Translations under genes and position numbers: made by a program
Part shown: in pieces, positions 1 to 7,399 of the stretch
Numbering within the stretch: position 1 is the first letter of the stretch
Layout: each line of letters opens with the position of its first letter
Source: a virus
Length of the DNA stretch: 49,078 nt
Virus record (IMG/VR): IMGVR_UViG_3300005253_000038
Coordinates: 1 to 49,078 of that record
Strand: one strand, 5' to 3'
The notes under the pieces: generated by a model
The model's database searches: none
What the model saw: the letters and a program-made list of their open reading frames with translations, nothing else
Told to the model about the DNA's origin: nothing

Positions 1-121
1 AATCTCTCGGAGACAAACAGGACGATTTCGCAAGAATGCTTGAGGGCTTCGGAATAGACCCCAACATCACCCCCGAGAAGCTGTTTGAGATATTCGAGCC
101 CCTTGCCAAGGGGGGAATGCT
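1..121. repeat. Left copy of 121-bp terminal overlap
   Basis: These bases are identical to 48958-49078. The reading frame of the giant gene runs through the repeat without interruption, so this is the overlap of a circular assembly and not a duplicated segment. Unit genome length is 48,957 bp. Confidence 0.95.
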
Positions 122-3100
122 AAACACCGAGACCTTCACCGGAAGGTTAATCAACGAGATAGGCGACTTCGCCGCCAAAGGGGCCGCGGTCAAGTTCGGC
201 GTACCCACCAGAGGATTTATTTCCAAGATGGCGGACCTCATGAAGTCTGCCGAGTCAATGGCGTTCTTGAGAATCAACCCCGGTTACTTTGTTAGGAACT
301 TAGTAAATGGCGAGATGACGGGATTGGGAAGAATGGGCATTTTCTACCGCTTCGTTCCGGGCGGAATGCAGAAGATGCTCAACCGAATTGGTATCAGTCC
401 CACTCGATTGAGGGCTGGCTTCGGTATCGCGGGAGATGTTCCCGCTCACTACAAGAAGGTCGCCGGAGGACAGGAGGCCATTAAAGCCATTGATGATGTG
501 CTTCGCGGAATAGAGATGGGCGACCCGTCCGCGATGACGAACCTTGCCGAAAAGATACGCGGCGTGGATCTGCCCCTCGATTTCGGTGCGCTGTCTGCAA
601 AGGTGGAATCTAGCCAGTCCTATGCCTTAACTTCACGCGGCATCTTCGAGTACATGTCTTCTTACCACCAGGCCCCCGACATGCCTCCCGCTTTGATGAA
701 TGCTCTTGGCGATAGTCGCGCCGCTGCACTTAAGAAAGCAGTGGCAAGTTCATGGAATGACTTAGAAATTGACGATGTCTTTCTGAAACCTGCAGCTGCG
801 GGTTTGAATCCGCGGGCTGTTCTGGATGACGCCTCCGCTGCATTTGGCGAAGACATAATGCGAACCATTCCCGCGCCCGAAGCACAGGCAATGACCGACG
901 AGCTTATTGGGGCCTACAACAAGGGCGGCGCGACAGCGATGCGAGACACGGTCGAGAGACTGCGCGCCGAGACCGCATTACGCTACAGCGAAGCCCTCAA
1001 GGGCGCAACAGACGACATCACAAGAAACATCATTGACCACGTTCAAAATGGCGGAATTGACACTGCCCTGCACTATCACTCAGGAATGCTGGATGAGTTC
1101 TGGGGCACTGTCCACGGGAAGTACGTCGATGAATTCGGCGCCGTTTTTGAACAGATAAAGAATGCTGACCCGGCGGTAGCAGGCCCGTTGTGGAGCGCCG
1201 TTCGGACCAGAACAAGGACGTACTGGGATGAGAGCTGGGAATTATTCGAGGCGCAAGAGAAGGCCATCACGAAGGGCTTAAGGGCCTGGGGCAAAGACGC
1301 CGGAAATCCATTCCCCCACCTGGATGATTACGGAAGGTCATTCAAGGAGTGGCGTAAGGGGTGGAACGGTTTTTGGAAGACTCGCGACAACTTAATAGAC
1401 GAGTGGGTAGAAGCACGTAAGGCTGGCAAGCCCATTGACTACGAAGTAGTCAGAGGCCAGATTGACGAAGCCTACAAGGTCGCCATAGGGAACGAGGATG
1501 CAGCCTTCCGCCGGATGGACGAACTGATGGCGGGATACGCTCCCGGGGAGTTCCGCCCCCTCTACATGGCGGGCAGGAACGAAGTCGCTGGAACACGGCA
1601 GGTCATGCGCGAGCACGTCCAGAACTTCATGAACGACCCCCTTGGGGATGGTAGAGCCTACATCGACCTTACTAAAGACGAGCAGATTGGAGCCTTCCAG
1701 AGGTTCTGGAAAGACCGCAAGATTTACATAGACGAAATCTCTCAGGCAGAAGACAAGACCAGAGCAGCCATGTTTGGAGACCTTGAGGCTCGGGCAAGCT
1801 ACGACTCCATAATCCGCAACAATCAAGCAGTAGATGATGCTGTTGGCATCTGGGATCTGATGCGGCAGGAAGGTGATTTGCCCAGTCAGGTGGTCAAAGA
1901 GGGCGCGGAGGCAGCAGAAGAAATTGCAGAGGACGCATTTGGGCAGGCCCTCAAGAAAGCCCGCGCCGCCTGGAATGCTGGCGAGCGCGACCTCAATGTA
2001 CTCAGGGGCGAGTTTGACGAGGGCATGATAGGTGCTATGGAGCGGGCCGCCGCGGGTACAGATCCCGACGACTTCTTGAAGACCATGCTCAATGCGCCGG
2101 GAGAGGGAATAGCACACGAGGGCCAATTCGCCGGACAGGCTATCTCGGACGCCGAAGGGGTTATCGGCAGGATCGTTCCTGTTGAAAAGGGCCTTTACGA
2201 ACTCTGGAATATGAAGGGCTCCAAGGCATTAGACGCAATTGGCGAGTCGGTTATCAACCGTGGCAAGCTGCCTCCTATCAAGCTGGACGACCTGGATGAC
2301 GCAGCAAAGGCAGGCGTTCGCTCCTACATAGGCCAGTCCAAAGCCAACCTCACATCCTCCCGGTATCAAGCTATCAAGTTCGGGGAGTGGAAGCGGGACT
2401 CTGGCTTGCTGAATTACAGCCGCCGTCTTAATTACAACACGTGGCTGGGGACCGTCATGCCGTTCGAGTTCTGGACGACTACCTCCATTCGCAAGTGGGT
2501 GCTCCACACACTCAATAGACCCACGATGACCTCGTTTTATCTCAGAACACAGGACTTCTTAGAGAAGGGCTTTCGGCCAGAGGCGGGACTACCACAGAGG
2601 CTGGAGGGGCAAATCCGCATCAATGCGCCAATGCTGCCCGACTTCCTGGGGAATCAAATCTTTGCAGATCCCCTCAGTCTTGCTTTGCCATTCAAGCAAT
2701 GGGAGTACGCGCTGGACTCTTTGACGCAGGACGAGCAACGAGATGTCGGTAGAGCGCGTCGCGTTTTAGAAGAACTTTTACAGGACGGCGAGATTTCAGA
2801 CCAGCAGTATGCACTTGCTTTAGAGAACGAATCAGGCCCTGCGTGGGAGCGAGCAATAACACTCGCGAGGCTGGATGATACCGAGGGCCGTACCAGCATG
2901 TTCGATTTCATGTCGATGCTAACGGCTCCCCATGCCCCTATTTCGTGGGCGCATCAATTGCTGAAGGGCAAGAAAGAGGAGATAAGGACGTTCTTGCCTC
3001 TTACCCGCACAGTTAAAGGCGTCACTGCCCTCTTAGGTGTTGGCCCTGCAGGGGGGGTCAACATCGAGGGCAACATTAGAGAACACCTTGGCTTACCTCG

Positions 3101-5174
3101 CGTAGACCAGTATGACGACTACAGAACAAATCGTATGCTGGCGAACATGGTTGCGACCCTGGAGATTACGGCACAGGAAGCTGGCCTTGCAATGACCAGC
3201 CAACAAGGGGAACACTACGAAGAGGCTAAAAGACGTGCCGGAATTGAGTACGGGATAGGGGCCCTTGGGTCTACATTGGGCATGCCGATGAAAGCCTATC
3301 CTCCTGGCGAAGAGCATTTGAGGAAACTCAAAGATGACTACGAGGCGGCATGGGAACTGTACGAGTCGGGGGACGACACTGCCTTAAATGACTTCTATCG
3401 GGAGAACCCCGATTACGAGTCTCGTCAACTGGCGCTGGAGTTTGAACCCGAACAGCAGCTGCAGAAGTTCTTGATAGACGAGATATGGAACAAGTGGAAT
3501 GACTTGCCTGTCCAGCACAAGCGGGATGTAGCAGACGGCTTAGGCGAGGTCTTCCAGACTGCGTTTCTCAACAAAGACACGCACTCCACGGATAACTTAA
3601 GCACTGACATGCTGCAGGGGTGGCTGCAGATTATGGGCGGGGAAACTCCCGGCAAAGCAGAGTGGGACCAGGGTTTACATCCGATAGAGCTGACGGACCC
3701 TGCTATCGCGAAGCGTTTGGACGTCTTCTATCTCACGCGCAGTCAGAACTTTAGATACAACGAGAACGTCGCGCCATTATGGGACACCTACTTCAAACTG
3801 GATAAGCCCGCAAGGAAGAAGTTCTTCCGCGAGAACCCCATCCTGCAGCAGTACATCGACTGGCGCAACAACTTCATGTTTAGAAACCCAGAGCTTGCGC
3901 CGTATATCGAGGACGACCCCGACAAACTGCCCGTCTTTGAAAGCCTGGAGGAGCTGCAGGAGGCCCAGCAAGCGCAGCCTGACTTCACCTGGATGGAGTG
4001 GCAGAACGTACTGACGATGCCCATGTGGCGCCTGACAAGAGACATGATGCGCTACGGCGACACCTTGGGAGACTCCGAAATCGAGGAGCTGATGGACATC
4101 TCCGAGGGTATGGGCATTGAGGTTGAGGAGTTGTTGTTCAGGTTAGAGGGTGCCTACGAGGAGGCGGAGGGGGTGCAAAACGGAGGCCCATCGCCGTTAG
4201 CAGTAGACCAACAGAGCGCACCGGGGAACTTGGATGGTGGATTACCGTCTCTCCCCGGCGATGCTCCGCCCCAGGATTTGGTTCCTCTTCCGAACGAGGA
4301 TCAAGCCTCGTTTCTCCGCAGGGTACAGGAAGCGCAGGGAAGAGCGCTTACTGGAACTCTAGGATTAGGTGGCGAAAAACTTACCGGCAAAGCGAAGATA
4401 GACAGGGCCATATCGAGGATGAAAGAAGTCTTTCCCGGTTTGAAGCCGTGGATATTCAAGCACGCCCAACCAGCCATTGAGAACATAGACATCCGCGGAG
4501 AATTTGGTGGACTAGCACATAGGGATTTCCGCGTCGTGCGTACAGGACAGCGCTTCAGCGAGCAAGAGATTCCCAGTCTTATAGAGCTTGCTTATGGCAA
4601 CGATATATCCACATTCCTGCACGAACTCGCTCACCAGCTTGATACTGTGGGTGTTGGGCAAAGACTCTCCAAGAGTGTTAGCTTCAGGAAGGCCGTGGAA
4701 GAGGTTCTTTCTGATCCCTCTAGGGCTACTCCAGAGCATGTAGGTATGATTAACTTAATACGTCAATTCCCCGGTATAGCAGATGTTCCTCTTGATGTAA
4801 TACCGGAAGGGCAGTGGGGTGGAGAGGTTGAGCTTTTCGCCTCACTCATGGCTCAGTCTGGTGGTGATCTAGGGAAAATTCCAGAGCCACTAAAGCCATT
4901 CTATAGTCGCTTTATGGAGGACGCTCCGCCTGTCATTCTCCCCTCACAAGTTATTCCAGAGGGAGCCATTGAAGAAATAGGAACAATACTTGGAGAGAAC
5001 ACCGCATTCTTCATTGGCGAGAGAATAGGAGTATCCCAAGGTGGAGTATCTCAAGGTGATATACAAATATCAGACGGCGCGTTGGATGCGATACGATCCC
5101 GTGCTAGGGAGCTGGGCCTTGATCCAGAAGAAACCGTCGAAGACATACTCCGAATACTGGGAATTGATTTCTAA
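1..5174 (+). CDS. Giant polyvalent virion protein, C-terminal part with HEXXH peptidase domain
   Basis: This is the remainder of the gene begun at 47544; the in-frame ATG at 36 is internal. Near residue 2012 of the joined protein (4620-4634) is a HELAH zinc-peptidase motif preceded by STFL and followed by Gln-Leu-Asp. About 60 residues later comes an E-x-E-L-F-A segment that could supply the third zinc ligand, the arrangement seen in metallopeptidase domains of phage polyvalent proteins. A segment around 2450-2480 (PFEFW, then a TTTS/IRKW stretch) resembles another conserved block of such proteins. The middle is long, helical and repeat-poor. Likely an internal or ejected virion protein carrying a protease. 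Codon use matches the neighbours; no frameshift is seen. Confidence 0.85.
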   Translation, partial: SLGDKQDDFARMLEGFGIDPNITPEKLFEIFEPLAKGGMLNTETFTGRLINEIGDFAAKGAAVKFGVPTRGFISKMADLMKSAESMAFLRINPGYFVRNLVNGEMTGLGRMGIFYRFVPGGMQKMLNRIGISPTRLRAGFGIAGDVPAHYKKVAGGQEAIKAIDDVLRGIEMGDPSAMTNLAEKIRGVDLPLDFGALSAKVESSQSYALTSRGIFEYMSSYHQAPDMPPALMNALGDSRAAALKKAVASSWNDLEIDDVFLKPAAAGLNPRAVLDDASAAFGEDIMRTIPAPEAQAMTDELIGAYNKGGATAMRDTVERLRAETALRYSEALKGATDDITRNIIDHVQNGGIDTALHYHSGMLDEFWGTVHGKYVDEFGAVFEQIKNADPAVAGPLWSAVRTRTRTYWDESWELFEAQEKAITKGLRAWGKDAGNPFPHLDDYGRSFKEWRKGWNGFWKTRDNLIDEWVEARKAGKPIDYEVVRGQIDEAYKVAIGNEDAAFRRMDELMAGYAPGEFRPLYMAGRNEVAGTRQVMREHVQNFMNDPLGDGRAYIDLTKDEQIGAFQRFWKDRKIYIDEISQAEDKTRAAMFGDLEARASYDSIIRNNQAVDDAVGIWDLMRQEGDLPSQVVKEGAEAAEEIAEDAFGQALKKARAAWNAGERDLNVLRGEFDEGMIGAMERAAAGTDPDDFLKTMLNAPGEGIAHEGQFAGQAISDAEGVIGRIVPVEKGLYELWNMKGSKALDAIGESVINRGKLPPIKLDDLDDAAKAGVRSYIGQSKANLTSSRYQAIKFGEWKRDSGLLNYSRRLNYNTWLGTVMPFEFWTTTSIRKWVLHTLNRPTMTSFYLRTQDFLEKGFRPEAGLPQRLEGQIRINAPMLPDFLGNQIFADPLSLALPFKQWEYALDSLTQDEQRDVGRARRVLEELLQDGEISDQQYALALENESGPAWERAITLARLDDTEGRTSMFDFMSMLTAPHAPISWAHQLLKGKKEEIRTFLPLTRTVKGVTALLGVGPAGGVNIEGNIREHLGLPRVDQYDDYRTNRMLANMVATLEITAQEAGLAMTSQQGEHYEEAKRRAGIEYGIGALGSTLGMPMKAYPPGEEHLRKLKDDYEAAWELYESGDDTALNDFYRENPDYESRQLALEFEPEQQLQKFLIDEIWNKWNDLPVQHKRDVADGLGEVFQTAFLNKDTHSTDNLSTDMLQGWLQIMGGETPGKAEWDQGLHPIELTDPAIAKRLDVFYLTRSQNFRYNENVAPLWDTYFKLDKPARKKFFRENPILQQYIDWRNNFMFRNPELAPYIEDDPDKLPVFESLEELQEAQQAQPDFTWMEWQNVLTMPMWRLTRDMMRYGDTLGDSEIEELMDISEGMGIEVEELLFRLEGAYEEAEGVQNGGPSPLAVDQQSAPGNLDGGLPSLPGDAPPQDLVPLPNEDQASFLRRVQEAQGRALTGTLGLGGEKLTGKAKIDRAISRMKEVFPGLKPWIFKHAQPAIENIDIRGEFGGLAHRDFRVVRTGQRFSEQEIPSLIELAYGNDISTFLHELAHQLDTVGVGQRLSKSVSFRKAVEEVLSDPSRATPEHVGMINLIRQFPGIADVPLDVIPEGQWGGEVELFASLMAQSGGDLGKIPEPLKPFYSRFMEDAPPVILPSQVIPEGAIEEIGTILGENTAFFIGERIGVSQGGVSQGDIQISDGALDAIRSRARELGLDPEETVEDILRILGIDF

Positions 5175-5443
5175 TGTCGGAGACGCGCAAGCGGTTCCTT
5201 GAGCTAAAGAAGCAGAAGCAAGCAGAGAGAAAGCGCCTGAAAGGAATGGTAGTATGCCGCGGAAAGATAGAAAGACGAGGTGAAAAAGTGAAATGTGAAT
5301 ATGCACTGTTTCCAAGAAAGGACGCGGTTGACGCGGTGTTTACCTGCCACAGGTGCCACACCATTCACATCATGACGGTACATGGATGGCGCACCCTGAA
5401 AGAAGCGAACGCTAGCCGGATTGACAAAGGAGACGAACAATGA
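5174..5443 (+). CDS. Small basic zinc-ribbon-like protein
   Basis: This 89-residue protein starts at an ATG sharing one base with the stop of the giant gene (TAATG), so it is probably translationally coupled. The first 25 residues are Lys/Arg/Glu rich and helical. Cysteines at about 28, 40 and the pair in C-H-R-C-H near 57-60 suggest a single zinc ribbon, loosely like Com-type regulators of phage Mu. No enzyme motif is visible. It precedes another coupled gene, so the three form one transcription unit. Function unknown; nucleic-acid binding is a guess from charge and cysteines. Confidence 0.75.
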   Translation: MSETRKRFLELKKQKQAERKRLKGMVVCRGKIERRGEKVKCEYALFPRKDAVDAVFTCHRCHTIHIMTVHGWRTLKEANASRIDKGDEQ

Positions 5444-5991
5444 CCCAGATAAATACGTATGGGACGGGTAAGGTAACTGAAGCGGACAAGCGTGCAGCAG
5501 CAGAGCGCGCTAGGGAGGCGCAGCAGATTGCGGAGGCCGAACGCCTCGACACCGCGGTAGCAGGGGCGGACGCAGAGGCGGCCAAGCTCATCGCGGAGGA
5601 CATACTGAGGCGGGAGGAGAAACGCGTCCCCCCGCCCGAACCAGGGTCGCAAGCCGAAGCAGCCGAGCGCGAGGAGGACGAGGCGCGACTTGCTAAGCTG
5701 ATTGTTCAAGACAAGAGGAACACGAAAACCTTCTACAGCGGGATGAAGATGGCGATGGGCGCTGCCCTGAAGGCGTCCCCCCGCTCTGTTGAGGCGGGGC
5801 TGCTTTGCGGCAAGCATGGCTGGAACAACCCCCTCGCCGAGGGCTTGATGGGAATCAGCGATGCCGTCGGCGTTCCGCAAGATAAACTGAAATATCAGGA
5901 AGCTCTTCTGGAGAAATTCGCTCGCCTACTTCACGGCAATAACGGGACTATCGACAAAGATTATTTCGAGAATCCTCGAAGTTGGATGTAG
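5440..5991 (+). CDS. Hypothetical coiled-coil protein at end of the giant-protein operon
   Basis: 183 residues, ATGA overlap with the preceding stop. Residues 15-75 are an Ala/Glu/Arg-rich helix with heptad character, followed by a Pro-rich linker and a more compact C-terminal part (about 95-183). I do not recognise the family. Its position after the giant virion protein and before the capsid operon suggests a minor virion or assembly role. A strong hairpin follows 28 bases after the stop. Confidence 0.75.
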   Translation: MTQINTYGTGKVTEADKRAAAERAREAQQIAEAERLDTAVAGADAEAAKLIAEDILRREEKRVPPPEPGSQAEAAEREEDEARLAKLIVQDKRNTKTFYSGMKMAMGAALKASPRSVEAGLLCGKHGWNNPLAEGLMGISDAVGVPQDKLKYQEALLEKFARLLHGNNGTIDKDYFENPRSWM

Positions 5992-6018
5992 AATAGCCTT
6001 AGTAGGCCCTTGCTCCAC

Positions 6019-6055
6019 AAGCAGACAGCCCCTCGCGGGGCTGCTTGCTGTCTGG
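6019..6055. terminator. Convergent (bidirectional) hairpin terminator
   Basis: AGCCCC-TCGC-GGGGCT forms the inner stem, and CAAGCA/TGCTTG lies outside it with a small bulge. An alternative outer pairing, CAGACAGC with GCTGTCTG, shares the same bases. It lies between the stop of the rightward gene at 5991 and the end of the leftward gene at 6058, where a two-way terminator is expected. The U-tract is poor in both directions. Confidence 0.6.
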
Positions 6056-6057
6056 AC

Positions 6058-6249
6058 TCAGTATGGGGCGAAAACCAGAATGCCCACCACAAGCCCCACA
6101 ATAATCAGCAATGTCAAGATGCCCTTAAGCATAGGGTCCATATCGCCGGGCTTGACATCGTAGTTCGGGAAGCGGCTTGGCGCATGGGGGTCATACCCCG
6201 TCTTGGGGCTGTCGATATTTTTCATGATCTCGCGCTCGTGCTCATCCAT
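6058..6249 (-). CDS. Small single-span membrane protein, lone leftward gene in late region
   Basis: 63 residues. A hydrophilic N-terminus of about 40 residues is followed by one hydrophobic span (LKGILTLLIIVGLVVGILVF) ending almost at the C-terminus, a tail-anchored layout. The start at 6249 has a strong GGAGGAG ribosome site 2-3 bases upstream, and a TTGACT-18-TATACT promoter lies at 6275-6304. It points against all surrounding structural genes, so it is expressed separately, perhaps during lysogeny or as a small lysis or superinfection-exclusion protein. Function unknown. Confidence 0.75.
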   Translation of the reverse strand: MDEHEREIMKNIDSPKTGYDPHAPSRFPNYDVKPGDMDPMLKGILTLLIIVGLVVGILVFAPY

Positions 6250-6273
6250 GTCTCCTCCAAGAGGCGTTGCGTA

Positions 6274-6294
6274 TAGTATAATAACAACATAACC
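6274..6294 (+). promoter_or_regulatory. Repeated promoter-like element, copy A
   Basis: The element TAGTATAATAA-C-AACATAACC recurs at 20850-20870 with one base changed. It contains a perfect TATAAT (6277-6282) but no good -35 box at 16-18 bases. An intrinsic terminator begins about 35 bases further on. It lies upstream of the scaffold/capsid operon. Likely a late promoter, though a minus-strand promoter uses some of the same bases. Confidence 0.5.
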
Positions 6295-6304
6295 GAATAG
6301 TCAA
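6275..6304 (-). promoter_or_regulatory. Sigma70-like leftward promoter for the 6058-6249 gene
   Basis: On the minus strand TTGACT (6299-6304) is followed after 18 bases by TATACT (6275-6280). The predicted start is about 20 bases before the ATG at 6249. It overlaps the rightward TATAAT element in the same bases, so the two directions may compete. Confidence 0.6.
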
Positions 6305-6315
6305 ACGAGAGGCGC

Positions 6316-6345
6316 AAAGCCCCACCTAGCCGTGGGGCTTTTTTG
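6316..6345 (+). terminator. Intrinsic terminator directly after promoter copy A
   Basis: Stem AGCCCCAC/GTGGGGCT with a six-base loop is followed by six T, then GTCTTAA. The stem is preceded by GAGGCGCAA, as at 38230-38242. Placed about 30 bases after the likely transcription start and before the capsid operon, it would stop transcription unless modified. Confidence 0.75.
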
Positions 6346-6357
6346 TCTTAATTTCAT

Positions 6358-6425
6358 GGCGTGGCTCGGCAGGGCGGGGTTCGGTGCGGCAAGGCCTGGC
6401 GCGGTTTGTCTGGGCATGGCATGGC
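6358..6425. repeat. GGCNN pentanucleotide array (about 14 units)
   Basis: From 6358 the sequence reads as GGC or a one-base variant every five bases: GGCGT, GGCTC, GGCAG, GGCGG, GGTTC, GGTGC, GGCAA, GGCCT, GGCGC, GGTTT, GTCTG, GGCAT, GGCAT, GGCTA. It has no reading frame of note, lies just after a terminator and just before the capsid-operon promoter, and is strongly G-rich on this strand. Function unknown. Confidence 0.75.
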
Positions 6426-6439
6426 TAGCAATTATTAGG

Positions 6440-6468
6440 TTGCACATGATTGAAGATTAGGGTAAACT
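6440..6468 (+). promoter_or_regulatory. Sigma70-like promoter of scaffold/capsid operon
   Basis: TTGCAC (6440-6445), a 17-base spacer and TAAACT (6463-6468). It would start transcription near 6475, just ahead of the hairpin at 6489-6510 and the scaffold gene. The -35 and spacing are good; the -10 matches four of six bases. Confidence 0.5.
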
Positions 6469-6488
6469 AAACCTTGCAAGAGGAGCAG

Positions 6489-6518
6489 ATCCCTGCCATT
6501 CGGCGGGGATTTCGTCTT
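6489..6518 (+). terminator. Leader hairpin, terminator-like, upstream of scaffold gene
   Basis: ATCCCTGCC-ATTC-GGCGGGGAT forms a nine-base stem followed by TTCGTCTT. With its flanks (GCAAGAGG before, GTCTTAA after) it closely resembles the terminator at 38242-38274, so it belongs to the same leader family. The U-tract is weaker, so it may attenuate rather than stop transcription. Confidence 0.5.
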
Positions 6519-6536
6519 AAAAATCTAGGAGGCCTT

Positions 6537-7367
6537 ATGGCTGAAGAGACGCCTGCGGAGCCTCTCGTTGAGGAACCCGTTGCGCTGGCAAGCGCGACGC
6601 CTGAACCAGAGACTCCACCGGATTACGTTTCTGTGTCCGATTTTCAAGCGGCGCAGGAAGCACAGAAGGAAGAGCTGAAAGCGCAAGAAGATCGAATAGT
6701 AACCCGCTTGAAACAGAGTACCGGCGATAAGGTCAAAGCCGCCGTAACCAGTGAAGTTGCCGGGGTGCTGTCTGCGTACGATCAGGCTGCTGAGGATTTC
6801 CGCCCGTTCTTGAAAGAGGGCGCAGACCTCACAGAAATCAAACGCAATGCGGCCATCGACAAGCTTCTAGCGCAATCCACTTCGCCAGAACCGGAGTCGG
6901 AGCAGGAGACCCCACCACAGGTCGAAGCTCCCGAGCTTGCCAGCTCGCCCCCCGGAAGAGAGACGGAGATTGCGCAGATTTTGGAAACGACGGGTGTTTC
7001 GGGCAGCGAACCCGAGCTGACGGAGTATGCCGAGCAGAACAAGGGGAAGCCCTGGTTCCAGGTCGGCCAAGGATTTGAGGATTTAGCCAAGTCCATCGCA
7101 GCTCGCAGCGCCGGCACATCTGCCGGCGTGGTTCCGTCGCAAGGTCAGGTCGCGACAGAGGACCTGGCGAAAGAATTCCGACAGGAAGTTGACACCTATC
7201 TGTATCCAAAGGATTCAGAGGGCAAACTACTCGGGGGCGCAAGGCGAAATCCAAGTCAGCTCCGCCTACTACAGGCGAAGTATCGTGAGCTGGGCTTAAC
7301 AGAAGAGGATCTGAATATCAGCCCGCAAGGCAAAGCAGACCTCGACTGGAAACAAAGCCTCTATTAG
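6537..7367 (+). CDS. Putative capsid scaffolding protein
   Basis: 276 residues from ATG 6537, which has AGGAGG four bases upstream; an earlier in-frame TTG (6474) lies inside the leader and is unlikely. The first 40 residues are acidic and Pro/Glu rich, residues 35-80 are a charged helix, and a second Pro/Glu linker (about 110-140) separates a helical C-terminal part rich in Lys and Arg. Composition, size and position directly before the major capsid gene match phage scaffolding proteins, which assemble inside the procapsid and then leave. No protease domain is visible. The call rests on context; sequence similarity is not demonstrable by eye. Confidence 0.65.
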   Translation: MAEETPAEPLVEEPVALASATPEPETPPDYVSVSDFQAAQEAQKEELKAQEDRIVTRLKQSTGDKVKAAVTSEVAGVLSAYDQAAEDFRPFLKEGADLTEIKRNAAIDKLLAQSTSPEPESEQETPPQVEAPELASSPPGRETEIAQILETTGVSGSEPELTEYAEQNKGKPWFQVGQGFEDLAKSIAARSAGTSAGVVPSQGQVATEDLAKEFRQEVDTYLYPKDSEGKLLGGARRNPSQLRLLQAKYRELGLTEEDLNISPQGKADLDWKQSLY

Positions 7368-7399
7368 TCACTTCCCCTAAAAATTAAAAGGACAGAAAC

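Noticed and set aside
1-121. True direct terminal repeat of a packaged linear genome
   Set aside because: The copies are exact, only 121 bases long and lie inside one continuous reading frame; a circular assembly overlap explains this better.
1392-2126. 244-residue leftward frame inside the giant gene
   Set aside because: No ribosome site, no family signature, and it lies fully opposite a well-supported gene of normal codon use.
6358-6425. CRISPR array or clustered long repeats
   Set aside because: The period is five bases without spacers. No CRISPR-like repeat-spacer array was seen anywhere in the window.
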